A stretch of 64,000 bases of DNA from Psychrobacillus sp. OK028 (GCF_900103605.1 NZ_FNHY01000004.1:186001-250000), one strand, 5' to 3'. Shown: positions 18,223 through 27,300, numbered from the stretch's first letter. Notes: generated from the sequence alone by a model not told the origin. Numbers and translations are program-made.

Positions 18223-19406
18223 GTAACTACAAAGAATCGTTGGAAACTAGTCTTATTGTTGCATCTACACGAGGAGATTCAGAGATAAAAACTGGAGCAG
18301 TCAATGTCCCTATCTATTTATCCTCCACTTTCCATCAAGAAGGCTTTGATGATTTTGGACCTTATGACTATAGCAGATCGGGAAATCCTACGAGAGATGC
18401 ACTGGAAAAAACGATTGCAGAATTAGAGGGTGGGCCTAGAGGACTGGCTTTTGCATCAGGAATTGCGGCTATTTCTTCGGCATTTATGCTTTTGTCCGCT
18501 GGTGATCATATCGTTATCACCGAAGATGTATATGGTGGTACTTTCCGTTTTGTTACAGAAGTCTTGCCTCGTTTTGGTATCGAGCATACTTTTGCAGATT
18601 TTACGGATATTGAAGCAATTGCTAGTGCGATACAATCTAATACAAAACTGATTTACATTGAGACACCATCGAACCCATGCTTAGGTATTACAGATATATC
18701 TGCTGTCGTAGAACTTGCAAAATCCAATAGTTGTTTAACTTTTTTAGATAATACATTTATGACACCTATTTATCAGCGTCCGCTAGATTTAGGAGTAGAT
18801 GTTGTCTTACATAGTGCTACAAAATTTTTATCTGGACATAGCGATATTATTGCAGGACTTGCGGTTACAAAAGACGAGGAATTAGGAAAGCGGTTAGCGT
18901 TTATCCAAAACTCATTCGGTGCTATTTTAGGAGCACAGGATTCATTTTCACTAATACAAGGAATCAAAACTTTAAGTGTACGTTTTGAAAAATCCGCTCA
19001 GTCTGCACGAAAAATTGCCAACTATTTAAATGATCATGATCTAGTGGAGAAAGTCTATTTTCCTGGTCTTTCCACTCATCCAGGATACGAAACGCATAAT
19101 AAGCAATCTAGTAGTGCCGGAGCAGTTCTTTCATTCCGTTTACCGACTAGATCCATTGCAAAGGCTTTTGTAGAAAACGTTAAAATTCCAGTATTTGCGG
19201 TAAGTCTTGGCGGAGTAGAATCAATTCTGTCACATCCAGCTCAAATGTCACATGCTGCGATGCCTAAAGCGGAAAGAGAAAAACGTGGAATAACAGATGG
19301 TCTCTTACGTTTTTCGGTTGGATTAGAAAATGTAGATGATTTAATCGCGGACTTTGAACAAGCTTTAGCAATTGCATCGAAACAAAATGAGAAAGTAGGA
19401 ATATAA
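18219..19406 (+). CDS. metC: Cystathionine beta-lyase
   Basis: 395 residues, the same fold as MetI, with PLP lysine K202 in HSATKFLSGHSD and the YDYSRSGNPTRDALE segment. It splits cystathionine into homocysteine, pyruvate and ammonia, the step after MetI. In B. subtilis metI and metC are likewise paired and S-box controlled. One base separates its stop from the following methionine synthase gene. Confidence 0.94.
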   Translation: MSNYKESLETSLIVASTRGDSEIKTGAVNVPIYLSSTFHQEGFDDFGPYDYSRSGNPTRDALEKTIAELEGGPRGLAFASGIAAISSAFMLLSAGDHIVITEDVYGGTFRFVTEVLPRFGIEHTFADFTDIEAIASAIQSNTKLIYIETPSNPCLGITDISAVVELAKSNSCLTFLDNTFMTPIYQRPLDLGVDVVLHSATKFLSGHSDIIAGLAVTKDEELGKRLAFIQNSFGAILGAQDSFSLIQGIKTLSVRFEKSAQSARKIANYLNDHDLVEKVYFPGLSTHPGYETHNKQSSSAGAVLSFRLPTRSIAKAFVENVKIPVFAVSLGGVESILSHPAQMSHAAMPKAEREKRGITDGLLRFSVGLENVDDLIADFEQALAIASKQNEKVGI

Positions 19407-19407
19407 A

Positions 19408-20514
19408 ATGTCAAAACCATTAGTTGTAAATACACCATTCAAAGCAGATCACGTAGGAAGCTTTTTGCGACCAGCTCGCTTAAAAGAAGCTCGACTACAA
19501 TTTGAAAACAATGAATTAACAGCAGATCAATTAAAACAAATAGAAGATGAAGAGATTACGAAACTAGTAGCAAAACAAAAGGAAATTGGACTTCAAGCTG
19601 TTACAGACGGAGAGTTTAGAAGAAAATGGTGGCATTTTGATTTCCTCGGTGGATTTGACGGAGTAGAATTTTATGATACAGATAAAGGATTAACGTTTAA
19701 AGGTGTGCAAACTAGAGCCCACGGTATTAAAGTAAACGGGAAAATTGGTTTTAGCACGCATTATATGATTGAACACTTTAAGTTCCTTCAAAGTATCGCA
19801 GGTGATGCAGTAGCAAAATTCACAATACCTAGTCCAAATATGTTACTGTACCGAGCTACTATTGAAGAAGGCATTTATTCAAACCAAGAAGCTTTGTTAA
19901 CCGATTTAATCGTGGCATATCAAGGAGTAATTCAAGCACTTTATGATGAAGGTTGTCGATACCTTCAACTTGACGATACTTCATGGGCAACCACTTTTTC
20001 AGAGGAAGGAATTGCATCCTTAAAAGAAAAAGGTCTCGAATTGGATGAAGCACTGGCATTATCAGCACGCGCTATTAACGAGTCAATCGCAAAACGTCCC
20101 GAGGATCTGCTAGTCACGATGCACATTTGCCGTGGAAACTTTAAGTCTACGTACATTACTAGCGGAAGTTATGAGCTAGTCTCGGAAACTATTTTTGCTG
20201 GGTTAAATGTAGATGGTCTATTCCTTGAGTTTGATGATGAACGTTCGGGAGGTTTCGAACCACTTCGTCATGTTAACCGTTCAGATTTATCTATTGTATT
20301 AGGGTTAATCACATCTAAACACGGAGATTTAGAAGATGCAGCTCTTATTAAAAATAGAATTAAAGAAGCAACTAAATATGTGCCATTACAGCAGCTTTGT
20401 TTAAGTCCACAATGCGGTTTTTCATCTACTGAAGAAGGAAATCTTTTGACGGAGGAAGAACAATGGTCGAAGGTTCAGCATGTAATTCAAATCGCTAATG
20501 ATGTTTGGAAATAA
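19408..20514 (+). CDS. Core-MetE (YxjG/YxjH-type) methionine synthase
   Basis: 368 residues, corresponding to the C-terminal catalytic half of cobalamin-independent MetE only. The start DHVGSFLRPARLKEAR and DGEFRRKWWHFDF are typical of B. subtilis YxjG/YxjH. Zinc ligands are visible as the H and C of MHICRGN and the C of SPQCGFSS. It probably methylates homocysteine to methionine with a methyl donor other than polyglutamyl folate; the donor is not certain. The operon thus covers O-acylhomoserine to methionine. Confidence 0.9.
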   Translation: MSKPLVVNTPFKADHVGSFLRPARLKEARLQFENNELTADQLKQIEDEEITKLVAKQKEIGLQAVTDGEFRRKWWHFDFLGGFDGVEFYDTDKGLTFKGVQTRAHGIKVNGKIGFSTHYMIEHFKFLQSIAGDAVAKFTIPSPNMLLYRATIEEGIYSNQEALLTDLIVAYQGVIQALYDEGCRYLQLDDTSWATTFSEEGIASLKEKGLELDEALALSARAINESIAKRPEDLLVTMHICRGNFKSTYITSGSYELVSETIFAGLNVDGLFLEFDDERSGGFEPLRHVNRSDLSIVLGLITSKHGDLEDAALIKNRIKEATKYVPLQQLCLSPQCGFSSTEEGNLLTEEEQWSKVQHVIQIANDVWK

Positions 20515-20536
20515 GGAATTCAATATTCCCCCTAAT

Positions 20537-20561
20537 GTTTTAGACATGTTGCGAAGGGTAA
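20537..20561 (+). promoter_or_regulatory. Sigma-B promoter
   Basis: GTTTTA (20537-20542), a 13-base spacer, then GGGTAA (20556-20561), close to the sigma-B consensus GTTTAA-N12-15-GGGTAT. It lies 39 bases upstream of the start of the YjzC-like gene. Confidence 0.7.
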
Positions 20562-20600
20562 ATAGATAGCAGAGGTTAAAACATGAAGGAGGAATTTAAG

Positions 20601-20906
20601 ATGGGAAACCAACAGTATGAACACGCAACAGATGAGATTGTGGAAGAAACTGGCGCATATACATGTGAGGCTGGAATTACCAAAACTTTAAATAAGGGCG
20701 ATAAATTCCCTTCTTGTCCGGAATCACAAATAGCTACTTATTGGAAACACGCGGAAGGTCACCATCATAATTCAGGAGAACCAGTAACGGAATCTGGAAG
20801 ATATATTGATGAGGATGGCGACGAGATGGATTTAGTTGAGGGATCTACCTTCCCTAATTGTCCAAAAGCAGGAACTCCTACACAATGGAGACATGCTGGC
20901 AGCTAA
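20601..20906 (+). CDS. YjzC-like protein with two tandem repeats
   Basis: 101 residues built from two copies of a 35-residue module, each with G-x-Y, a KGD/EGS turn, FPxCP and a closing W-x-H (about 19-53 and 61-96). The first copy has an additional cysteine (YTCEAG) that the second replaces with Asp (YIDEDG), so only FPxCP is conserved. It resembles YjzC-family small proteins; metal binding is possible but unproven. AAGGAGG (20586-20592) fixes ATG 20601 rather than the upstream ATG at 20583. A sigma-B promoter precedes it, marking it as a general stress protein. Confidence 0.75.
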   Translation: MGNQQYEHATDEIVEETGAYTCEAGITKTLNKGDKFPSCPESQIATYWKHAEGHHHNSGEPVTESGRYIDEDGDEMDLVEGSTFPNCPKAGTPTQWRHAGS

Positions 20907-20935
20907 ATCTGAACAGAATTCAGAATTCTATTAAC

Positions 20936-20977
20936 AAAAGGCTCGACCTAGTGATGAATTGCTGGGTCGAGCTTTTA
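20936..20977 (+). terminator. Terminator after the YjzC-like gene
   Basis: GCTCGACC (20941-20948) pairs with GGTCGAGC (20965-20972), followed by TTTT; A and T flanks extend the stem. Confidence 0.8.
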
Positions 20978-21003
20978 ATCATTCATTTGCTAAATTATCT
21001 AAT

Positions 21004-22152
21004 TTATAAACCTAAGTTCTTTGAAATTATCACCTTCATTATTTCATTTGTCCCGGCGTATATCGAAGCTACTGGTATATCTCGATATCTTCTTGCAATT
21101 TTATATTCTTCCATATAACCATAGCCACCATGCAATTGCATACATTCAATCGAAATTTCTCTTGCCGTTTCGGTTAGCCAATATTTGGCCATCGACACTT
21201 TAGTAACTATATCCTTCCCTGCAATATGATCCTCTATAAGGGATTCTAAAAATGATTTTCCAAGCTCTATCTTTGTTGCCATCTCTGCTATTTTAAACTG
21301 TGTATTTTGAAAGGACGATATTGATTTTCCAAAAGCTTTACGAGACTTTACATACTCCATTGTCATTTCTAACATATCCTCTGAAGCAATTTGAGCAGAG
21401 ATTGCGACTACTAATCTTTCCTGTTGTAGTTTTTCCATTAAATAGCCAAAGCCTTTTCCTTCTTCGCCGATCAAATTTGAAATGGGAATTCGGCAATCCT
21501 CGAAGTATAGCTCTGCTGTATCCTGTGCATGCAATCCGACCTTATCTAACTTACGCCCTTTCGAAAATCCAGGAGTCCCTTCTTCCACAATAACTAAACT
21601 AATACCTTGATGCCTTGGTTCTGCTTTTGGATTAGTTTTCACTACTACTAAAAACAGATTTCCATTAACACCATTTGTAATGAATGTCTTTTGTCCATTT
21701 AAAACGTAATGATTTCCATCGCGAATTGCTGTTGTTTGTATATTAGCTAAGTCTGAACCTGTTCCTGGCTCTGTCATCGCAACGCCAGTAATGAAATCGG
21801 AAGTTATACATCCCGGTAGCCACCTTTGCTTTTGCTCCTGTGAACCAAATGACTCTATATAAGGAACTACAATATCGTTGTGCAATCCGACTCCAACTAA
21901 ACTTGAACCAACTCTCTCTAATTCCTCTGAAATAATTACACCGAAACTAAAATCCAAGCCAAGACCACCATAATCTTCCTCTACTTGTGAACACAAATAT
22001 CCCATCTCACCAAGTTTTCTCCAAAAGTCCTTTGGAATAAGACGGTCCTTTTCCCATGTTTCATAATTGGGAACAGCCTCCTTTTGAAGAAAGTTTCGCA
22101 ACGATTTTCGAAATAATTCATGCTCTTCGTTCTCAAATCTATACCTCCCCAT
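21004..22152 (-). CDS. Acyl-CoA dehydrogenase, long-chain-like
   Basis: 382 residues. The flavin motif is VAMTEPGTGSDLANI, and the C-terminal YAGTNEIMK replaces the usual YEGT, so the catalytic glutamate should be the helix-G one in ASEDMLEMTMEYV, as in long-chain and isovaleryl-CoA dehydrogenases. It introduces a double bond into an acyl-CoA. Its ATG overlaps the stop of the thiolase gene by one base (TAATG) and GAGGGGG precedes it, so the two are translationally coupled. Confidence 0.88.
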   Translation of the reverse strand: MGRYRFENEEHELFRKSLRNFLQKEAVPNYETWEKDRLIPKDFWRKLGEMGYLCSQVEEDYGGLGLDFSFGVIISEELERVGSSLVGVGLHNDIVVPYIESFGSQEQKQRWLPGCITSDFITGVAMTEPGTGSDLANIQTTAIRDGNHYVLNGQKTFITNGVNGNLFLVVVKTNPKAEPRHQGISLVIVEEGTPGFSKGRKLDKVGLHAQDTAELYFEDCRIPISNLIGEEGKGFGYLMEKLQQERLVVAISAQIASEDMLEMTMEYVKSRKAFGKSISSFQNTQFKIAEMATKIELGKSFLESLIEDHIAGKDIVTKVSMAKYWLTETAREISIECMQLHGGYGYMEEYKIARRYRDIPVASIYAGTNEIMKVIISKNLGL

Positions 22153-23315
22153 TATTCTACCCCCTCTTCAATTCTTTCAATAATTGTGGCATTTGCCATA
22201 CCCATTCCTTCACAGATAGCCAAAAGACCATAGCGCCCACCAGTTCGTTCAAGTCTGTGTAGCATGGTAACTAATAATTTTGTACCTGTCGCTCCTAATG
22301 GATGACCCAACGCTATTGCTCCGCCATCTGGATTTAACTTTTCTGGATTGGCACCTATCTCTTTTAGCCAAACTAATGGAACCTGTGCAAAAGCTTCATT
22401 GACTTCATAGGTATCTATATCATCAATCGAAAGTCCCGCTTTTAATAACACTTTTTTCGTCGCTTCAATTGGACCTGTCAGCATAAGCGTTGGGTCTGAC
22501 CCTGTAACGCTTCGAGCTATTATACGAGCTTTAGGTTTTAGTCCAAGCTCATCTGCCTTTTTACGGGACATTAAAAGAACTGCAGACGCTCCGTCACTCA
22601 TTTGACTAGCATTCCCAGCAGTAATCATTCCATTTTCATCAAATACAGGCTTTAATCCACTTAATACATCAACAGTAGAACCTGGACGAGGGCCTTCATC
22701 CGTTGCAAAGCTTTTTATGGTGCCATCTGTTTGTGGAACCCCTACCGCAACAATTTCTTTTTCAAAATGACCTTTCTCAATTGCTTCAATCGCTTTTGTA
22801 TGACTTTCAGAAGCATACTTATCCAATTCTTCACGCATTAAATTCCACTTCTTTACCATTCGTTCGGACGATAGCCCTTGATTGATAATTTCATATTTCT
22901 CCGTTAGCTTTGCACTCGGTTTTGTGTCTCCCATATTGGAAAACATCGGTGTACGCGTCATACTTTCTACACCACCAGCAATGACTATATCCATATCCCC
23001 AGAAGCAATTGCTTGTGCAGCAAAATGGACTGCCTGCTGACTAGAACCACATTGTCGATCAATCGTCACTCCCGGTACATGAATCGGAAAATCGGCGATC
23101 AAAGCTGCTGTACGTGCGACATTCCCAGCTTGCTCTCCAACCTGAGTGACACAGCCTAAAATGACATCATCAATTTCTGCTTTATCCACTCCTGCACGAT
23201 TTACTAATTCCTCTAACACTACAGCTGCAAGTTCATCTGCTCTGTATTCTGAAAGTGCCCCTTTTCTTCTTCCTATTGCAGTACGTACCCCTTCTACTAT
23301 TACAACCTCTGTCAT
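22152..23315 (-). CDS. Acetyl-CoA acyltransferase (thiolase)
   Basis: 387 residues from ATG 23315, which follows GGAGGGTGG; an upstream in-frame extension to 23372 is rejected. Thiolase residues are all present: C89 (DRQCGSSQQA), the NEAF motif, H338 (GGAIALGHPLGATGT) and C368 (CEGMGMA). It cleaves 3-ketoacyl-CoA with CoA, or runs the reverse condensation. With an acyl-CoA dehydrogenase downstream and an SDR upstream it forms a beta-oxidation-type cluster that lacks an enoyl-CoA hydratase in this window. Confidence 0.9.
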   Translation of the reverse strand: MTEVVIVEGVRTAIGRRKGALSEYRADELAAVVLEELVNRAGVDKAEIDDVILGCVTQVGEQAGNVARTAALIADFPIHVPGVTIDRQCGSSQQAVHFAAQAIASGDMDIVIAGGVESMTRTPMFSNMGDTKPSAKLTEKYEIINQGLSSERMVKKWNLMREELDKYASESHTKAIEAIEKGHFEKEIVAVGVPQTDGTIKSFATDEGPRPGSTVDVLSGLKPVFDENGMITAGNASQMSDGASAVLLMSRKKADELGLKPKARIIARSVTGSDPTLMLTGPIEATKKVLLKAGLSIDDIDTYEVNEAFAQVPLVWLKEIGANPEKLNPDGGAIALGHPLGATGTKLLVTMLHRLERTGGRYGLLAICEGMGMANATIIERIEEGVE

Positions 23316-23357
23316 ATCATTTCCACCCTCCGCTTTTTTTGTCTTGATCCGGTCATC

Positions 23358-23584
23358 AGCCCCTCGAGTCACTTCAGAATTTCGTTAAAGGCAAAAGACG
23401 CCTTTTCCGAAATCCTTCCAGTGCTAGTCGGGGCTTACATAGGCGCTTTCGCTTTTCTTGTTGTCCAGCTACAGCGCCTAGCCCCTCGAGTCACTTCAGA
23501 ATTTCGTTAAAGGCAAAGGACGCCTTTTCCGAAATCCTTCCAGTGCTAGTCGGGGCTTACATAGGCGCTTTCGCTTTTCTTGTT
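23358..23584. repeat. Tandem 122-bp-period intergenic element (two copies)
   Basis: Copy 1 spans 23358-23462 and copy 2 spans 23480-23584, 105 bases each, differing at one position (A or G near 23395/23517). Each can fold on itself: AGCCCC with GGGGCT, and for copy 2 GCGCCTA (23474-23480) with TAGGCGC, plus an inner AAAGGC...GCCTTT hairpin. Copy 2 carries the fuller left end (TTGTCCAGCTACAGCGCCTA). Similar GCGCCTAGCCCC-type sequences recur in many Bacillaceae genomes. The right end overlaps the SDR stop codon. Confidence 0.85.
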
Positions 23585-24353
23585 ACCTTGGTTGCATTCT
23601 AATTGCTCCATCCAATCGAATTACTTCCCCATTGATATATTCGTTTTCAATCATAAAAGCTACTAGCGAAGCAAATTCTTCAGGTCGTCCAAGTCGCTTT
23701 GGAAATTCCACCAACGACTCTAGCTTTTCTATTACTCTATCGTCTAAACCTGCTGCCATAGGTGTACGGAATAATCCTGGAGCAATTGCATTGATACGTA
23801 TTCCATTTGCGGACAGATCCCTTGCAATAGGCAAGGTCATCCCCACTATTCCTGCCTTACTTGCACTATAAGCCGCCTGCCCCATTTGTCCCTCAAATGC
23901 TGCAACTGAGGCTGTATTAATAATAACGCCACGTTCGCCCGAATCTGTGAGCGTTTCATTTTTTATCATTTCTACAGCAGCTAATCTCAATGTGTTAAAC
24001 GAACCTATTAAATTTATATCTATCACTTTTTTGAAATTTTCTAGAGGCATCGCTCCATTTTTTCCAACTGTTTTTTGCGGAGGAGCTATACCAGCACAAT
24101 TCACACAAATATGTATTGCCCCAAACTTTTCTACTGTTTGCTGAATAGCTGCATGAACAGATTCTTCATCTGCCACATTTACTATCTCGTAGGTTACGTT
24201 TTCTCCGAGTTCCTGAGTGACCTTTTTAGCTAATTCTTCATTTAAATCAAAAATTACTACACGAGCTCCTTTTTGTAATAAATGCCTAACAGTTTCCAGC
24301 CCCAACCCAGATGCCCCACCTGTTACAATTGCCACTTTGTTTTGAATATCCAC
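23583..24353 (-). CDS. Short-chain dehydrogenase, 3-hydroxyacyl-CoA dehydrogenase type
   Basis: 256 residues, classical SDR: TGGASGLG (11-18) binds NAD, the catalytic set is S149, Y162 and K166 (YSASK), and NCAG is present. The sequence resembles HSD17B10-type enzymes (type 2 3-hydroxyacyl-CoA or 2-methyl-3-hydroxybutyryl-CoA dehydrogenase), including the long insertion before NTASVAAFEGQ. It would produce the ketoacyl-CoA used by the downstream thiolase, from which it is separated by the 122-bp tandem element. Confidence 0.85.
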   Translation of the reverse strand: MDIQNKVAIVTGGASGLGLETVRHLLQKGARVVIFDLNEELAKKVTQELGENVTYEIVNVADEESVHAAIQQTVEKFGAIHICVNCAGIAPPQKTVGKNGAMPLENFKKVIDINLIGSFNTLRLAAVEMIKNETLTDSGERGVIINTASVAAFEGQMGQAAYSASKAGIVGMTLPIARDLSANGIRINAIAPGLFRTPMAAGLDDRVIEKLESLVEFPKRLGRPEEFASLVAFMIENEYINGEVIRLDGAIRMQPR

Positions 24354-24411
24354 TGTCTCACCCCTTTATGTTGTCTGAAAATTTTAAATAATACATTTTA
24401 ATTATAACTCA

Positions 24412-24449
24412 AAAAGTCCAAGGGAAAAATATTATTCCCTTGGACTTAA
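24412..24449 (-). terminator. Terminator of the FMN reductase gene
   Basis: AAGTCCAAGGGAA (24414-24426) pairs perfectly with TTCCCTTGGACTT (24435-24447). It lies just 3' of the gene at 24462. Confidence 0.85.
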
Positions 24450-24461
24450 ATTGATTTTAGA

Positions 24462-25028
24462 TTAACGGAGCGTTTTTAAAGCCCCGCCCCATGCGAGTAA
24501 TTGGTCAAGCATTTTATGAGCGTTTCCTTCGTGATATGCAGCAGGTCTAAATAAACTCATATTCTCAAAGTCAGCCATTAGTGAGAATGTAACCGCAGTA
24601 CTAACATCTGCAACCTGTAATTCTCCTAAAATTAAACGCATATTTTCATGTGCACGTGCTCCACCTAAACTACCATATCCAACAAAACCAGCTGCCTTAT
24701 TGTTTAATTCGGGGTTTAAGTAATCTAATGCATTTTTTAATGCTCCACCAACTGCGTGATTATACTCTGGAGTAACGAAAATATAACCATCATACGTATC
24801 CATTTTTTCAGACCAATTTTTTATCGCAGAATTGGCTTCTTCCTCCTGTTCTGAAGGAATCTCTTGCCCAAGAAGAGGCAATCTATAATTTATCAAATCT
24901 ACTAATTCATAGTCTGCATCATTTCTTTTTGAAGCAAAATTAAACATCCATTTTGACACAGCCTCTGCATTACGCCCTTTTCTTACGCTTCCAACCACAA
25001 TACCAATTTTTAATTTTTCTACTGACAT
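24462..25028 (-). CDS. NADPH-dependent FMN reductase family protein
   Basis: 188 residues, flavodoxin-like. GSVRKGRNAEAV at the N-terminus contacts the FMN phosphate, and TPEYNHAVGGALKNALDYL is the signature of the NADPH-dependent FMN/azo/quinone reductases. ATG 25028 is chosen because GGAGG lies 9 bases upstream; an in-frame ATG further out (33 bases) is possible. Cytosolic; the physiological acceptor is unknown. Confidence 0.87.
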   Translation of the reverse strand: MSVEKLKIGIVVGSVRKGRNAEAVSKWMFNFASKRNDADYELVDLINYRLPLLGQEIPSEQEEEANSAIKNWSEKMDTYDGYIFVTPEYNHAVGGALKNALDYLNPELNNKAAGFVGYGSLGGARAHENMRLILGELQVADVSTAVTFSLMADFENMSLFRPAAYHEGNAHKMLDQLLAWGGALKTLR

Positions 25029-25172
25029 TATCTCTGCCTCCGTCTGTTTCTTTAAAGACATTATACACTCTTCTTTATCATTTCCTTGTGAATGATTTCT
25101 ACACATTTATTGCCATTATATATTTTAATAATGATATAGTAATTTTAATAGATGGAGATTGAAGGTGTTGAA

Positions 25173-26081
25173 GTGGAACTTATATTAATTATTTTGCCGG
25201 TTTTTATTATTTTCTTTATCGGGTTTATCGGACAAAAATTTATTGGTTTCGATATTAAATCTATTTCTACAGCTGCGCTATATTTAATGTCTCCATTTTT
25301 AGCTTTCCGAACATTTTATACTAATGCCCTAACGATAGAATATTTTTATATCGTATTATTCTGTCTTATTTTGGCCATTATTTTACTTATATTGACTTGG
25401 ATAACGGGAACTCTTATGAAATCTTCACGCTCAGAACTTTCCGCAATGATTTTAGGTGGCATGTTTATGAATAGTGGAAATTACGGTGCTCCGGTAGTGT
25501 TATTTGCTTTAGGGGCTACCGGCTTTGACTATGCTGTGATAATTATGGTTCTACATGGTTTGTTCATCAATACATTTGGTATATTTTTTGCATCTCTTGG
25601 TGGTGATGAAAAGGCGACATGGCAACAGTCCTTGCATCGCGTAATAAGGATGCCGTTAGTGTATGCAGCTGCACTCGGTATTTTTTTACAAGAAACCGGA
25701 GTGACTGTTCCTCAAGCGGTAATGGATGGAGTAGGACTTGTAGCAGACGCTTCAATACCAACCGTGATGCTCGTTCTTGGAATGCAATTAGCTGTCATTT
25801 CTCGAAAAAAGGTTGCTTACCGATACGTCGCTGTAGTTTCTGTTATTCGGATAATTGTATCCCCCCTTCTGGCTGTTGGGATTTTATACTTTTTGCCGGT
25901 TAATGATACGGTCAAACAGGTTGCAATTATACTAGCCGCTATGCCAACAGCAGCTAATACAACAATGTTAGCATTGCAGTTTAATACCGAACCGGATCTT
26001 GTTTCGTTTACAACTTTAGTTACAACTCTCGTCAGCATTATTTCTATTCCGCTAGTTCTATTTTTCTTAGGAATATCTTAG
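25173..26081 (+). CDS. AEC (auxin efflux carrier) family permease
   Basis: 302 residues with about ten helices. GGMFMNSGNYGAPVVLFALG and the ending AAMPTAANTTMLALQF are typical of the AEC family (PF03547), carriers of malate, malonate or other organic anions in bacteria. An ATG at 25152 is in frame but has no ribosome binding site, while GAAGGTG lies just before GTG 25173, which is therefore chosen. Monocistronic and divergent from the FMN reductase. Confidence 0.83.
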   Translation: MELILIILPVFIIFFIGFIGQKFIGFDIKSISTAALYLMSPFLAFRTFYTNALTIEYFYIVLFCLILAIILLILTWITGTLMKSSRSELSAMILGGMFMNSGNYGAPVVLFALGATGFDYAVIIMVLHGLFINTFGIFFASLGGDEKATWQQSLHRVIRMPLVYAAALGIFLQETGVTVPQAVMDGVGLVADASIPTVMLVLGMQLAVISRKKVAYRYVAVVSVIRIIVSPLLAVGILYFLPVNDTVKQVAIILAAMPTAANTTMLALQFNTEPDLVSFTTLVTTLVSIISIPLVLFFLGIS

Positions 26082-26101
26082 AGTAGTAGAGAGTAAAATG
26101 C

Positions 26102-26142
26102 CGAACTCTTATTAGTTTTCTTTGCTAATAAGAGTTTTTTGT
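26102..26142 (+). terminator. Terminator after the AEC permease
   Basis: AACTCTTATTAG (26104-26115) pairs with CTAATAAGAGTT (26125-26136), then T residues. Confidence 0.85.
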
Positions 26143-26230
26143 ATTCGCCATTACGTTATATAAAAAAACAATTTTGTTGAGAATTAGACAAGTTCTAGCT
26201 TCATAGGTTAGGTAGAAGGAGTGATGACAT

Positions 26231-26449
26231 TTGCAACATCCTAGTTATCGAGGAAGTTTTAAGCCTTTTGTTTCCCCACGGGATCCCTGCCCCCCGATTA
26301 CAGTGAAGTATTTTGTGTTGCCTCCACAGATTTTCACCAATTTCCAGCAGCCTGGTCTACCTCAGTTTTCTCCAGAGGAGGCGTTAATTCATGGTTCGCT
26401 CTGGCCCCAATTTGTGGATGGATTCTTCAGAGAGGAAGGAATTTCATGA
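26231..26449 (+). CDS. cotJA: Spore coat-associated protein CotJA
   Basis: 72 residues, rich in proline and aromatic residues (PRDPCPPITVKYFVLPPQ, LWPQFVDGFF), typical of CotJA. The start is TTG with AGAAGGAG 9 bases upstream. It overlaps cotJB by 4 bases. In B. subtilis cotJABC is expressed in the mother cell under sigma-E and its products enter the spore coat; no sigma-E promoter could be assigned with confidence here. Confidence 0.92.
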   Translation: MQHPSYRGSFKPFVSPRDPCPPITVKYFVLPPQIFTNFQQPGLPQFSPEEALIHGSLWPQFVDGFFREEGIS

Positions 26450-26712
26450 GTGTTTTTGATGAAAGAATGGCTCTGTTAAAAAAAGTACAACAAACGGATT
26501 TTGTTGTTGTGGAATGGACATTATACACGGACACACACCCCGATGATGAAGACGCCTTAGAGCAATGGAGAGTTGCGATTAAAGACGCTGCAGCTGCACG
26601 CAAACAATATGAAAATAAATTTGGACCAATATCCCTAAAATCCGCACCCTCTAGACAGGCGCTAGAAGTTGGTTGGCGTTGGAATCAAGCACCTTGGCCA
26701 TGGCAATTATAG
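26446..26712 (+). CDS. cotJB: Spore coat protein CotJB
   Basis: 88 residues, of usual length for the family, with the WTLYTDTHPDDEDALEQW core and the C-terminal GWRWNQAPWPW. Middle gene of the cotJ operon, needed with CotJA to deposit CotJC in the coat. Confidence 0.93.
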   Translation: MSVFDERMALLKKVQQTDFVVVEWTLYTDTHPDDEDALEQWRVAIKDAAAARKQYENKFGPISLKSAPSRQALEVGWRWNQAPWPWQL

Positions 26713-26726
26713 AAAGGAGAAATTAG

Positions 26727-27296
26727 ATGTGGGTATATGAAAAAAAGTTGCTTTATCCTGTTGAGGTAACCACCTGTAATCCGATGCTCGCAAGATATAT
26801 TATGGAGCAATACGGAGGTGCTGATGGTGAACTGGCAGCTGCACTTAGATATATGAACCAGCGGTACACTGTACCGGATAAAGTAATTGGACTGCTTACG
26901 GATATTTCCACTGAGGAATTCTCCCATCTAGAAATGCTCGCAACTATGATTTATAAATTAACGAAGGATGCTACTCCTGAACAATTAGAAAAAGCAGGTT
27001 TAGGTGCCCATTTTGTTAATCATGGTCATTCATTATTTTATGAGAATGCAGGAGGAGTCCCTTTTACAGCAACCTATATTCAATCTAAAGGTGATCCTAT
27101 CGCCGACCTCTATGAGGATATTGCTGCTGAAGAAAAAGCACGCGCAACCTATCAGTGGTTAATCGATATATCAGATGATCCCGGTATTAACGATGCTTTA
27201 CGTTTCTTAAGAGAACGAGAAAATATTCATTCGCTTCGTTTCCGTGAGGCAGTTGAAATGCTCAAGGATGAAAGAGATAGAAAGAAGATATTTTAA
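26727..27296 (+). CDS. cotJC: Spore coat protein CotJC, manganese-catalase family
   Basis: 189 residues, a ferritin-like four-helix protein of the Mn-catalase family. Metal-site glutamates and histidines are visible in STEEFSHLEMLATMI and AAEEKARATYQWL, and RERENIHSLRF closes the set. It is a coat component probably able to break down hydrogen peroxide. A 14-base gap follows cotJB. Confidence 0.93.
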   Translation: MWVYEKKLLYPVEVTTCNPMLARYIMEQYGGADGELAAALRYMNQRYTVPDKVIGLLTDISTEEFSHLEMLATMIYKLTKDATPEQLEKAGLGAHFVNHGHSLFYENAGGVPFTATYIQSKGDPIADLYEDIAAEEKARATYQWLIDISDDPGINDALRFLRERENIHSLRFREAVEMLKDERDRKKIF

Positions 27297-27300
27297 AATA

